Source: Lentzea cavernae (GTDB taxonomy: Bacteria; Actinomycetota; Actinomycetes; Mycobacteriales; Pseudonocardiaceae). Taken from it: a stretch of DNA of 64,000 bases. The stretch lies in contig NZ_BNAR01000001.1 in the NCBI RefSeq assembly GCF_014653695.1, positions 1,178,001-1,242,000 of the forward strand. Reading direction: 5' to 3'. Below the pieces are notes generated by a model. That model did not search any database and had not been told where the DNA came from. It was given only the letters and a program-made list of their open reading frames with translations. This document shows positions 42,807 through 51,002 of this stretch, piece after piece; position 1 is the first letter of the stretch, and each line of letters begins with the position of its first letter. The position numbers and the translations under genes were made by a program.

Positions 42807-44071
42807 GGTTCCTGCGACGGGGTCGGCGCCTCCGAGGACTTCTTGCGGTCCTTCTTCTTCTCCTTGCTCGGCGCGGCCGACTCCTCGACCGGCTCCTCCG
42901 CGGTCGGCTCCACCGCGGGAGCCGAGGTCGGCACCACACCCCCGGCAGGAGGCACCGGCACCCCGGGAACCCCCGGCGCGTCGGATCCGGACGGCGTCTG
43001 CACCACCGTCACCGTGGACGGCGTCACCGTCACCACGCGGGTCTGCGCGTCCGGTGCCACCGGCCGGTCCGCGGCAGGGGCCTCACTGCCACCGACGAAG
43101 TTCGCCACCACCACGGCCGCCATCGCACCGACGGCGACAGCCGCGGCCGCGATGGCCACGCGCTTGCCCCGGCGGGACCGCGGCGCGGGCACGACCACGT
43201 CCGCAACGGCGTCCGGGGCCACGGCCGCGTCCGGCAGCAACGCCGGCAACCCGCGGCTGGCCTCGAAAGCGGCGTTGAGCGACCGGGCGCACTGCGCGGC
43301 GGTCGGCCGGCGCGCGGGGTCCATGTCCGTCATCGCCGACAGCAACGACTCCCAGGCCAGCGGCAGGTCGACGGGGATCCGCGGCGAGCGCGCCAGCCGG
43401 GCCAGCGCGGCCTCGGCGTCGCCACCGGGGTACTCGGTCCGCCCGGTCAGGCACTCCAGCAGCACGAGACCGAGCGAGTAGACGTCGGCGGGCGGCCCGA
43501 CCTCGGCGCCGCGCACCTGCTCTGGCGACAGGTAACCGGCGGTGCCGACCAGCACGCCGGACGTCGTCACCCGCGTCACCTCGGCCACGAGCGCGAGGCC
43601 GAAGTCGGCCAGGTACGCCTGCTTCTCCGTGTCGTCGAGCAGGATGTTGGACGGCTTGATGTCGCGGTGCACGACGCCCAGGCCGTGCACGTGGTCCAGC
43701 ACGGCGGCGATCTGGCCGCCGACCCGCGCCACGAACCGGGGCGGCAACGGCTCGCGCATGCGCTGGCGCAGCGTGCCGCCGGTGATCTCGCGCATCACGA
43801 AGTACGGGCGGCGCGACACGCTGCCGGAGGCGTAGACCGGGATGATGCCGGGGCAGTCCAGGGAGGCCAGCATCGTGGCCTCGCGCTGCAGGCGCAGTTC
43901 GTCGTCGGGCAGACCGGGGCCGGTGAAGACCTTGACGGCCACCGAGGACGTGGTCGAACGGTCGTACGCGCGGTAGACCTCGGCCATTCCACCCGAGCCG
44001 AGCAGTGAACCGATCACGTAGCGGTCGTCGACCACCGCTCCGGTCAGGTCACCGTCCCAGCGCTCGCTCAT
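42797..44071 (-). CDS. Membrane-anchored Ser/Thr protein kinase (Hanks type)
   Basis: The 424-residue protein has a kinase domain (about 10-265): glycine loop IGSLLGSGGMAEVY, ATP Lys (VAVKVF), catalytic loop VVHRDIKPSNILL, DFG (ADFGLALV) and GTAGYLSPEQV. A basic juxtamembrane stretch (RSRRGKRVAI) precedes one transmembrane helix (AAAAVAVGAMAAVVVANFV, near 300). The extracellular ~90 residues are Pro/Thr/Val-rich and end with a Lys/Glu-rich tail (SKEKKKDRKK). No PASTA repeats are present, so sensing by muropeptide binding is not indicated. ATG 44071 follows GGAGG. Confidence 0.92.
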   Translation of the reverse strand: MSERWDGDLTGAVVDDRYVIGSLLGSGGMAEVYRAYDRSTTSSVAVKVFTGPGLPDDELRLQREATMLASLDCPGIIPVYASGSVSRRPYFVMREITGGTLRQRMREPLPPRFVARVGGQIAAVLDHVHGLGVVHRDIKPSNILLDDTEKQAYLADFGLALVAEVTRVTTSGVLVGTAGYLSPEQVRGAEVGPPADVYSLGLVLLECLTGRTEYPGGDAEAALARLARSPRIPVDLPLAWESLLSAMTDMDPARRPTAAQCARSLNAAFEASRGLPALLPDAAVAPDAVADVVVPAPRSRRGKRVAIAAAAVAVGAMAAVVVANFVGGSEAPAADRPVAPDAQTRVVTVTPSTVTVVQTPSGSDAPGVPGVPVPPAGGVVPTSAPAVEPTAEEPVEESAAPSKEKKKDRKKSSEAPTPSQEPQP

Positions 44072-44145
44072 GGGCCTCCGCATCGTCGCGCCTGCAAAAC
44101 CTAACGGGTCGCGTGGAATGTCTGCTACCCGGTGGAACCTGACGA

Positions 44146-45381
44146 TCACACGACGATCAGTCCGGCTTCTATCTCCCGGACCACCGCCACGTCCCGTTCG
44201 AGCTGGTCGGCGTCGGTCGACGCCAGCACTACCGAACCCAACGACGTCCACAGGTCGTCGGTACGGGGCACCATGGAACCTTCGCGATACGCCAGCGCAT
44301 CACTGCGGTAACTCGGCAAAAGTGAGGCCAGCTCGTCAAAACGCACCGAGTTGCCGAGCTCCCCCGCCGCCGGCGACGACACGTACACCGACTTCACGTG
44401 CTGGCGCCGCGAGTACCGGCGGACGGAATCACCGTCGAGGCGGTGCCGCACCATCCGCGTGATCTGGTTCTCCCCCGTGCCGAGCAGCGCCAGCTCCTGC
44501 TGGCCCGCGTCGGCGAGCCGCGCGCCGATCTCGATCAGCCGCGGCCCTCCGGGGGTGACCATGACCGCCACGTGCGCGGGCCCGTTGCGGACGCCGGTCG
44601 CGTCGAGCACCTCGCGGACGTAGTCGGACAGCACTCCGACGACGGGATCATCGGACTCGACCAGGGTGTTCGAGAGGTAGATGCCGAGGCGGTCGCCACG
44701 CCGTTCCTTGGCATAGCGCCACACCGCGACCAGGCCGTGCTCGCCGTCGATCGAGTACGTGTCCACCTCGTACTCGGTGCCCACCGCGAGTTCCTGCACG
44801 AGCACCTTGTCGTTGCGAACGTTCCTCTTGTTAACGCGTCCGAGGATCCGGTGGAACTTGGCCTGCCAGTCCTCCCCCGGCTCCGCGACGAACACGTCGC
44901 CCGCACCGCCGCACTTCTGCGACTTCAGCACGATCGCGGAGTTCTCGAGCCCCTCGCGCCGCAGCCACCCGGCCACCTCGTCGGCGCGGTCGGAGCTGAT
45001 CTGGCGCAGGTGCGGCACGCCGGCGGTGCGCAGCGCCACGGCCATCTGCCACTTGTCGCTGCGCGCGGAGGAGAGCGTCAGGACGTTCGACCGGCCCGGC
45101 GCGAGGAGCTCGGACAACGTCTCCGCGGTCTCGACACCGGTCTCGGCCCCCGCCACGACGGCGATCGGGTCGTGCACGGCCAGCTTCGCGGCGAGCTCGT
45201 CGAGGTCGTGCAGCACGTGGACCTCGGTGTGGTCGTCCGGGTTCCACGTCGGCGCGAGCCACGGGGACGGCCTCCCCGCGGTCAGCACGGCGATCGTGTC
45301 GACGCCACGCCGGGCGAACGCGGGGGCGATGCCCTGGCCCGCCGAGTGCGGATCCACCACCACGATGCTGCGACCAGTCAT
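44146..45381 (-). CDS. ATP-grasp enzyme (carboxylate-amine ligase type)
   Basis: The 411-residue protein has an N-terminal Rossmann-like part (SIVVVDPHSAGQGIAPAFARRG) and an ATP-grasp core with SSARSDKWQMAVALRTAGVP, SAIVLKSQKCGGAGDVF, LVQELAVGTEYEVDTYS and the Mg-binding end PRLIEIGARLADAGQQ. Relatives join a carboxylate to an amine, for example dipeptide-forming L-amino acid ligases in small biosynthetic clusters. No partner biosynthetic gene is adjacent; flanking genes are a kinase and a regulator. ATG 45381 follows GGAGG. Substrates are unknown. Confidence 0.85.
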   Translation of the reverse strand: MTGRSIVVVDPHSAGQGIAPAFARRGVDTIAVLTAGRPSPWLAPTWNPDDHTEVHVLHDLDELAAKLAVHDPIAVVAGAETGVETAETLSELLAPGRSNVLTLSSARSDKWQMAVALRTAGVPHLRQISSDRADEVAGWLRREGLENSAIVLKSQKCGGAGDVFVAEPGEDWQAKFHRILGRVNKRNVRNDKVLVQELAVGTEYEVDTYSIDGEHGLVAVWRYAKERRGDRLGIYLSNTLVESDDPVVGVLSDYVREVLDATGVRNGPAHVAVMVTPGGPRLIEIGARLADAGQQELALLGTGENQITRMVRHRLDGDSVRRYSRRQHVKSVYVSSPAAGELGNSVRFDELASLLPSYRSDALAYREGSMVPRTDDLWTSLGSVVLASTDADQLERDVAVVREIEAGLIVV

Positions 45382-45477
45382 CGCTGTCCTCCACGTCCGT
45401 GAGCGACTCTGCTGATTGAGGACACAACCGGGGCTGTGCGAGCAGGCATTCCTGTCTCGATTGGGACGAGACGACGG

Positions 45478-46095
45478 TCACTCGAACCGCAGGCCCTCCC
45501 GCACCGCGGCGGTCACGAGGCAGCCGGAGGTGGCACGCCACAGCCGCGCCAGCCGGACGCGGAGGTCGGTGCCCCCGGTCAGCGCCTGCGCCACGAACTG
45601 CAGCCCGAGCAGCTCGGCCACTATCTGCTCGGCCGCGTGCCGGACGTTCACCTCGGGCCGGAGCTCGCCGCGTTCCCGCGCGAGCGACAGCAGGTCCCGC
45701 ACGACGGTGACCCAGCCGATCACCTGCGCGGCCGCCGCGACGTCGAAGAACACGGCTTCCCGCAACAGCTTCGCGCTCACCCGCACGGTCAGGTCGGTCT
45801 CGAGCCTGCTGACGAACTCGAACGACATCGCGACCAGCGCCTGCACCGGCGACGGCTCGATGGCGAGCACCTCGTCGCGCAACCGGTGCCACAGCAGGGA
45901 CTGCTCCTCGATGATCGCGACGCCGAGGGCCTCCTTGGAGCGGAAGTGGCAATACAACGCGCCTTTCGACACGTCGGCCCGCGCGCACACGGCCGTCAGA
46001 CTGGAGCCTGAGAACCCGTCGCGGTCGAACACCTCCGCCGCGGCCCGCAGCAGTCTCGTCCTCGTGTGCAGCGCTCTCTCGCGTTGCGCGCTCAT
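45478..46095 (-). CDS. TetR-family regulator, ScbR/ArpA-like (gamma-butyrolactone receptor type)
   Basis: The 205-residue protein has an HTH (TRLLRAAAEVFDRDGFSGSSLTAVCARADVSKGALYCHFRSKEALGVAII) with the GALYxHFxSKEAL pattern typical of the ScbR/ArpA branch. Its C-terminal domain is alpha-helical and less alike, so ligand type is uncertain. ScbR-type proteins control antibiotic and differentiation genes in response to butyrolactone-like signals. The ATG overlaps the stop of the SnoaL-like gene (ATGA), so both are cotranscribed. No butyrolactone synthase (AfsA) gene is in the window. Confidence 0.8.
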   Translation of the reverse strand: MSAQRERALHTRTRLLRAAAEVFDRDGFSGSSLTAVCARADVSKGALYCHFRSKEALGVAIIEEQSLLWHRLRDEVLAIEPSPVQALVAMSFEFVSRLETDLTVRVSAKLLREAVFFDVAAAAQVIGWVTVVRDLLSLARERGELRPEVNVRHAAEQIVAELLGLQFVAQALTGGTDLRVRLARLWRATSGCLVTAAVREGLRFE

Positions 46096-46502
46096 CCCCC
46101 GGTCCGCGCGAGGCCGGTCGCCACGGAGGAGGCCAGCGTGTCCGGCAGGTGCCAGTACTGCTCGATCTCCCCGAGGTGCACGGAGAGCACGGTGGTGAAG
46201 CGGGTCTCCAGCGTCTCGCCGGTGGCCTGGACCCGCCAGCGCGCCGACCCGATCACGGCCGCGTCCCCGCCGTCGACGAGCACCTGACGCGCCGAGAGCT
46301 GCTCGAGGCGCATCGTGGCGAACAGGGTCAGGAAGTGCGCCTCGACCTCACGCCGGGCGCGCGTGCCGATCGTCCACCGGGCGCCGTTCGATTCGGGCGA
46401 CTCCCATTCCACGGCCGGTGCGCACAACCGCGCGATGCCGGGTGCGTCCTGTGCCGCGAGTCGCGCCAGGAACACCTGCACCACTTCGACCGTCGATAGC
46501 AT
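46092..46502 (-). CDS. SnoaL/NTF2-like small protein
   Basis: The 136-residue protein has an NTF2-like cone fold pattern: VVQVFLARLAAQDAPGIARLCAPAVEWESPES, then beta strands with EVEAHFLTLFATMRL and RFTTVLSVHLGEIEQYWHLPD. Such proteins are isomerases, cyclases, hydrolases or binding proteins. It is the first gene of a two-gene unit with the ScbR-like regulator (4-base overlap), suggesting a link to that regulator's small-molecule signal. Catalytic residues cannot be assigned. Confidence 0.75.
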   Translation of the reverse strand: MLSTVEVVQVFLARLAAQDAPGIARLCAPAVEWESPESNGARWTIGTRARREVEAHFLTLFATMRLEQLSARQVLVDGGDAAVIGSARWRVQATGETLETRFTTVLSVHLGEIEQYWHLPDTLASSVATGLARTGG

Positions 46503-46708
46503 TTCCTCACACTAACAAGGAGCGCGAAAAGTGGGCGCGCACACCCCATTGGACCAGTTGTGTTTCCTCCGAACAACCGATCAAGTCATTACATAGGTCC
46601 CTGAACTTTCAACGACCGCCGGTATCACCGCAATGCACGGCACGAACTCCCGGACTTTGCGGCACTGTGGACGCCGTACCCGTCATCTCACCGAAACGGA
46701 GCAGAACC

Positions 46709-47035
46709 GTGCTCAAGGCAGCCCCCCAAGCCCACGAGCACCAGGCCACCCCGCCGATAACCGCCCTGATTCCCCAGGCACGGCGAGAACAGGGCCTCAC
46801 CCAGCGCGCACTCGCGGACCTGTTGTGCGAGATCTCACAAAACGACAGCGTCACCCGTGAAGAAGTGTCGAGATGGGAGCGCGGAAAACGCATTCCCGGC
46901 CCCTACTGGCGCGCCTGGATCAGCGCGGCGCTCGACGTGCCGCACGCCGAGGTCGACCGGGCCGCGGTCGTCGAACGCGAATACCGCAGGACCAAGACCG
47001 ACGACCCCGCCGACCACCAGGTGAATACTTCGTGA
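46709..47035 (+). CDS. Short XRE-type helix-turn-helix protein
   Basis: The 108-residue protein contains an XRE HTH (IPQARREQGLTQRALADLLCEI ... VTREEVSRWERGKRIPGPYWRAWISAALDVP) followed by AEVDRAAVVEREYRR. This resembles the N-terminus of longer actinobacterial XRE-TPR regulators but ends after the HTH. The GTG 46709 start is preceded by GGAG at good spacing. It stands alone between divergent snoaL-like and convergent marR-type genes. Could be a free-standing small regulator or the remains of a larger one. Confidence 0.65.
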   Translation: MLKAAPQAHEHQATPPITALIPQARREQGLTQRALADLLCEISQNDSVTREEVSRWERGKRIPGPYWRAWISAALDVPHAEVDRAAVVEREYRRTKTDDPADHQVNTS

Positions 47036-47094
47036 TACTCGGCTAGCCGCGGCGAGAAATGTCCCGAATTGTCATTCCAGACCGCACGTCGCGT

Positions 47095-47556
47095 TCACTG
47101 CGAGCCGGCGTGCGCCCGGAGGTCGTCCACGAACCGGCTGAGCAGCCGCCCGAACGCCGCCTTGTCCTCGTCGGACCAGTCGGCGACGGCGCCGGTGAAC
47201 CAGCCCAGGACGGCCTCCAGGTACCGCCCGGCCGCCGCCGCGCCCGCGTCCGTCAGCTCGACGAGACGCGCGCGCTGGTCGTCCGGGTCGACGACGCGGC
47301 GGACCAGATCGGCGCGCTCCAGGTCGTGCAGGTGCCTCGTCACGTGCGGACCCACGACCTGCATCCTTCCGGCGATCTCCCCCACCCGCAGCGGCCGGTC
47401 GGCCATGCGCAGGGTGATCAGCACGGTCAGGCCGGGGCGGTCCAGCGGGATGCCGACCTGCTCCATCGCCCGCTCGACGAGCTGGCTGCGGTTGAGCACG
47501 GTGCCCAGTTGCATCAGGTGCGGCAGCAGCGCCGCGGGGTCCAGGGCCTCGCTCAT
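47095..47556 (-). CDS. MarR-family regulator
   Basis: The 153-residue protein has the MarR winged helix (GLTVLITLRMADRPLRVGEIAGRMQVVGPHVTRHLHDLERADLVRRVVDPDDQRARLVELTDAG), with the DPDDQR wing. Divergent from the FAD-dependent monooxygenase gene with TACCTAA/TTAGGTA repeats between them, so it is probably the repressor of that gene, released by the enzyme's substrate or a related phenolic or antibiotic compound (inference). Confidence 0.9.
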   Translation of the reverse strand: MSEALDPAALLPHLMQLGTVLNRSQLVERAMEQVGIPLDRPGLTVLITLRMADRPLRVGEIAGRMQVVGPHVTRHLHDLERADLVRRVVDPDDQRARLVELTDAGAAAAGRYLEAVLGWFTGAVADWSDEDKAAFGRLLSRFVDDLRAHAGSQ

Positions 47557-47569
47557 CTCACACCTTACT

Positions 47570-47584
47570 TACCTAACTTAGGTA
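47570..47584. promoter_or_regulatory. Candidate MarR operator
   Basis: TACCTAA-C-TTAGGTA is a perfect 7-bp inverted repeat 14 bases before the marR-type ATG. A third TACCTAA half-site occurs at 47639-47645 near the monooxygenase start, so one protein could cover both promoters. Confidence 0.7.
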
Positions 47585-47665
47585 TATGCTTGCCTCAGTC
47601 GCTCGCAACCGTAGCGATCATCGCGGCCTAGAAAATGATACCTAAGTCAGTTATCTGGAGGGACC

Positions 47666-48826
47666 ATGAGCTCAGTCCTGATCTCCGGCGCCAGCATCGC
47701 CGGCCCCGCACTCGCGTTCTGGCTGCGGCGGCACGGTGTCGACGTCACCGTCGTCGAGAAGTCGCACACCCTGCGCGGCGGCGGCTACCCCATCGACATC
47801 CGCGGCACCGCGCTGGACGTGGTCGAGCGGATGGGCCTGCTCCCCCGGCTCCGCGAGGCCCACGTCGACACCCGCCGGATCACGTTCCTCAACGCCGACG
47901 GCAGCCAGGCCGCGTCGATCCGCCCGGAGTCGCTCATCGGTGGCGACGGGAGCGACCTGGAGGTCCGGCGCGGCGACCTGGCCGAGATCCTCTACGGCAC
48001 CGTGCGCGACGACGTGGAGTTCCTGTTCGACAACACCATCGTCTCGATGAGCGAGCACTCAGGCGGTGTGGACGTGACGTTCCGCAGCGGGCTCGAGCGC
48101 ACCTACGACCACGTGATCGGTGCTGATGGGCTGCACTCGGCCGTGCGCGCGTTGACGTTCGGACCGGAGGAGCAGTTCCACCGCTACCTCGGCTACTGCT
48201 TCGCGGGTTTCACGCTGCCCAACCACCTCGGTCTCCAGCAGGAAGCCCTGCTGTGGAACGAACCCGGCCGCGCCGCCGCCCTGTACGCGGTGGGATCGAC
48301 CGAGAACGTGCACGGCTTCCTGAGCTTCACCCGCGAGGAGGCCCCCTTCGGCGCGTTCCGCGACCCGCAGGCCCAGCGCGACCTCGTGGCGTCGGTCTTC
48401 GCGGACGACGGCTGGGAGCTGCCCCACCTCGTCAAGGCCATGCAGGCCTCCGACGACCTGTTCTTCGACACGGTCAGCCAGATCCGCATGCCGCGCTGGT
48501 CGTCCGGCCGCGTCGCGTTGGTCGGTGACGCCGCCTACGCCCCGTCGTTCCTCACGGGCCAGGGATCGAGCCTCGCGCTCGTCGGCGCGTACGTGCTGGC
48601 GGGCAACATGAGCGACTTCGGAGCGTACGAGCGCACGATCCGGCCGTTCGTCGAGGCGAACCAGAACCTGGTCGACGTGGGCGACGCGGAGCTGTTCCCC
48701 GGCACCGCCGAGAGCCTGGCCGCCCGCAACGCCAACCTGCGCTCGCGCGAGACGATGCCCGCCCCGGCCTCCCGTCCCGAGCACTCGGCGATGACCCTCC
48801 CGGACTTCGAGCTGCTATCTCCGTGA
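47666..48826 (+). CDS. FAD-dependent monooxygenase (TetX/PHBH-like)
   Basis: The 386-residue protein has the FAD dinucleotide motif VLISGASIAGPALAFWLRRHG, RGGGYPIDIRG, the DG motif DHVIGADGLHSAVR, and the second FAD motif VALVGDAAYAPSFLTGQGSSLALVGAYVL. This is the group A aromatic hydroxylase fold, which includes antibiotic-inactivating TetX-type enzymes. MarR control and the single-gene layout fit a role in modifying a toxic aromatic compound or endogenous metabolite; the substrate is unknown. ATG 47666 follows GGAGGG. Confidence 0.88.
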   Translation: MSSVLISGASIAGPALAFWLRRHGVDVTVVEKSHTLRGGGYPIDIRGTALDVVERMGLLPRLREAHVDTRRITFLNADGSQAASIRPESLIGGDGSDLEVRRGDLAEILYGTVRDDVEFLFDNTIVSMSEHSGGVDVTFRSGLERTYDHVIGADGLHSAVRALTFGPEEQFHRYLGYCFAGFTLPNHLGLQQEALLWNEPGRAAALYAVGSTENVHGFLSFTREEAPFGAFRDPQAQRDLVASVFADDGWELPHLVKAMQASDDLFFDTVSQIRMPRWSSGRVALVGDAAYAPSFLTGQGSSLALVGAYVLAGNMSDFGAYERTIRPFVEANQNLVDVGDAELFPGTAESLAARNANLRSRETMPAPASRPEHSAMTLPDFELLSP

Positions 48827-48874
48827 CAGGTCGTCCACAGGCGGCTCACAGGATTGCGCCGCAACCTGAGTCGC

Positions 48875-49684
48875 ATGACGGACAACCACGACCGCGGCCT
48901 CCAGTACGACCTCGCCACGCTCATCGGGCGCAGGCGGGCGTTGTCGCTGCTCGGCGGCGCGGGCCTCACGCTCGTGGCCTGCGCCCCGTCGACCACCACC
49001 GCGACGCCGACCACCACCACCGGCTCGTCCACCACCTCCGCGGCCGCTGACGGCTCGCCACTGGAGGCGATCCCCGAGGAGACCGCAGGCCCGTTCCCCG
49101 GCGACGGCTCCAACGGCCCGAACGCGTTGACGCAGAGCGGCATCGTGCGTTCGGACATCCGCTCCAGCTTCGGCTCCTCAACGCGCGCGGCCGAGGGCGT
49201 GCAGCTCACCATCGACCTCACCGTGCGGAAGGAGGACGGCAAGCCGTTCGCCGGTGCGGCGGTCTACCTGTGGCACTGCGACATCAACGGCGACTACTCG
49301 ATGTACTCGGACCGGGTGAAGGACGAGAACTTCCTGCGCGGCGTCCAGGAAGCCGACTCCTCCGGGAAGCTGAAGTTCGTCAGCGTCTTCCCCGGCGCGT
49401 ACTCGGGACGCTGGCCGCACATCCACTTCGAGGTCTACCCGAGCCTCGCCGAGGCCACCGGGGCCGGCAACAAGATCACGACCTCGCAGCTCGCACTGCC
49501 CGAGACGACGTGCAAGGAGGTCTACGGCACGACCGGCTACACGCAGAGCGTCCGGAACATGTCGCGGACCTCGCTGGAGCAGGACATGGTGTTCCGCGAC
49601 GGCACGGACCACCAGATGGCGAGCATGTCGGGCGACGCCGCGTCCGGCTACACCGCCTCACTGACCTTCGCGGTGGAGGGCTAG
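48875..49684 (+). CDS. Exported intradiol ring-cleavage dioxygenase-like protein
   Basis: The 269-residue protein has a twin-arginine/lipobox signal (LIGRRRALSLLGGAGLTLVAC, possible lipidation at Cys36), a Thr/Ser-rich spacer and an intradiol dioxygenase core: ETAGPFPGDG, VYLWHCDINGDYSMYS and FPGAYSGRWPHIHFEVY. The Tyr and His ligands for non-haem iron appear present. Cytosolic relatives cleave catechols; exported actinomycete forms with this N-terminus have been proposed to act on lignin-derived or polymer-bound catechols, but the substrate here is unknown. The 3' end overlaps that of pucR by 27 bases. Confidence 0.85.
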   Translation: MTDNHDRGLQYDLATLIGRRRALSLLGGAGLTLVACAPSTTTATPTTTTGSSTTSAAADGSPLEAIPEETAGPFPGDGSNGPNALTQSGIVRSDIRSSFGSSTRAAEGVQLTIDLTVRKEDGKPFAGAAVYLWHCDINGDYSMYSDRVKDENFLRGVQEADSSGKLKFVSVFPGAYSGRWPHIHFEVYPSLAEATGAGNKITTSQLALPETTCKEVYGTTGYTQSVRNMSRTSLEQDMVFRDGTDHQMASMSGDAASGYTASLTFAVEG

Positions 49685-50920
49685 CCACAACTCCGCGCGC
49701 AGGCCCGGCGAGTCGAGCGAGCGGCCGAGGGCCTGCTCCGCCCTGCGCACCCGGTTCCTCAGGGTGTGGCGGTGAACGTCGAGCTGTGCCGCCGCGGGAT
49801 CCCACGAGCCGTGGTGCGACAGCCAGACCCGCAGCGTTTCGCGCGTCCCGGCGTCGAGCGGCTCGAGCAACGCGTCCGCGAACCCCTCCGGCAGCGGCAG
49901 GGTCCCGGCGAGCTCCTCGAACGTGCGGACACCGGCCTGGCGCGCCTGGCGGGCCTCCCGGTACCCCCGCGCGACCCCGGTGGAGTCCACTTCGGACGAA
50001 GCGACACCGTCGAACTCGCCGGTGAGCACGACGACGTCACCGTCGTGCTCGGCCCAGAACACGGTGTCGTCCGGTGGTTCGCCGGCGAGGAACACGCGGA
50101 ACCGGTCCGGCAGCCCGTCGACCGGCAGCCCGGCCAGCAGCATCCGGAACTGCCCCGCGCGGAGCTCCCTCCTGGCCGCGTCGACGGAGTCGTGCTGGGC
50201 GAGCGCAAGGACGAGCAACGACGCGGCCGTGTTGACGATCCCCGGATCCGGCCTCGCGGTGCCGACCGCCAGGACGCCCCGGGCACGGCTGCCGAGGACC
50301 TGGAGGAACACGTGCACGCCGTCGAGCTCGAACGCGGCGCTGGCCAGGCCGCCCGCGGTCCTCAACCGGGCGAGCTCGGCGGTCAGGTCCGGGACGAGGC
50401 GGGGGTTGTGCGCGTGCACGGGCTCACCGGCCGCGTCGAGCAGCACGGCCCAGCCGTCGATCCACTGGCCGAGCCTGCGCACGACTCCCCCGACACCGGC
50501 CCGGACAGCGGCCCTGGTGAGCGCGCGCTGGGCCTCGCCGGTGCGGGCGAGCACGGCGTACTCGTCGGCGGCGAGCGCTTTCGACACCGCCTTGCTGATC
50601 GCGATGAACGGCACCTCGCGCGGCACCTCGACGAGCCCCAGCCCCACCTGCTCCGCCTCGTGCACCAGCGCGGGCGGCACCACGTCGTGGCCCAGGCCCG
50701 TGCCGAAACCGAGTCCGACGACCCCGGCGCGCACGAGCCGTTCGACGTAACCGTCCCGCAGGGCGTTGAGGCCGGTCGTCAGCAGCAGCTCGCCGCCCTC
50801 CAGGAACGGCGTCGGATCGGCGAGCTCGGTCCCGTGCACCCAGCCGACCGGCTTCGACACGTCCCCGGCCAGCACCGGCAGCCCCAGGGACCGGGCGAGG
50901 TCGTGCAGCGTGATGGGCAT
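49658..50920 (-). CDS. PucR-family regulator of GABA catabolism (GabR-like)
   Basis: The 420-residue protein has the N-terminal PucR sensor (ITLHDLARSLGLPVLAGD ... TELADPTPFLEGGELLLTTG), a central GGDEF-like region and the C-terminal PucR HTH (AAAQLDVHRHTLRNRVRRAEQALGRSLDSPGLRAELWLAL). It is divergent from gabT-gabD, and actinobacterial PucR proteins commonly activate such operons in response to GABA or a related amine. A perfect ATGTAC-N6-GTACAT repeat covers its start codon. ATG 50920 is used; the frame is open to 50953 but would then run through the operator. Confidence 0.88.
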   Translation of the reverse strand: MPITLHDLARSLGLPVLAGDVSKPVGWVHGTELADPTPFLEGGELLLTTGLNALRDGYVERLVRAGVVGLGFGTGLGHDVVPPALVHEAEQVGLGLVEVPREVPFIAISKAVSKALAADEYAVLARTGEAQRALTRAAVRAGVGGVVRRLGQWIDGWAVLLDAAGEPVHAHNPRLVPDLTAELARLRTAGGLASAAFELDGVHVFLQVLGSRARGVLAVGTARPDPGIVNTAASLLVLALAQHDSVDAARRELRAGQFRMLLAGLPVDGLPDRFRVFLAGEPPDDTVFWAEHDGDVVVLTGEFDGVASSEVDSTGVARGYREARQARQAGVRTFEELAGTLPLPEGFADALLEPLDAGTRETLRVWLSHHGSWDPAAAQLDVHRHTLRNRVRRAEQALGRSLDSPGLRAELWLALHREGQ

Positions 50921-50936
50921 GTACCAGTTTGTACAT
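50919..50936. promoter_or_regulatory. Candidate PucR operator between pucR and gabT
   Basis: ATGTAC (50919-50924) and GTACAT (50931-50936) form a perfect inverted repeat with a 6-base spacer, overlapping the first bases of pucR and 67 bases before gabT. Location suits autoregulation and control of gabTD. Confidence 0.65.
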
Positions 50937-51002
50937 CTTCTGTGGACAAGCACACCACTTCAGCTACTGCGCACCGCGCTGACCAGGGCCATGCTGAGGA
51001 AC

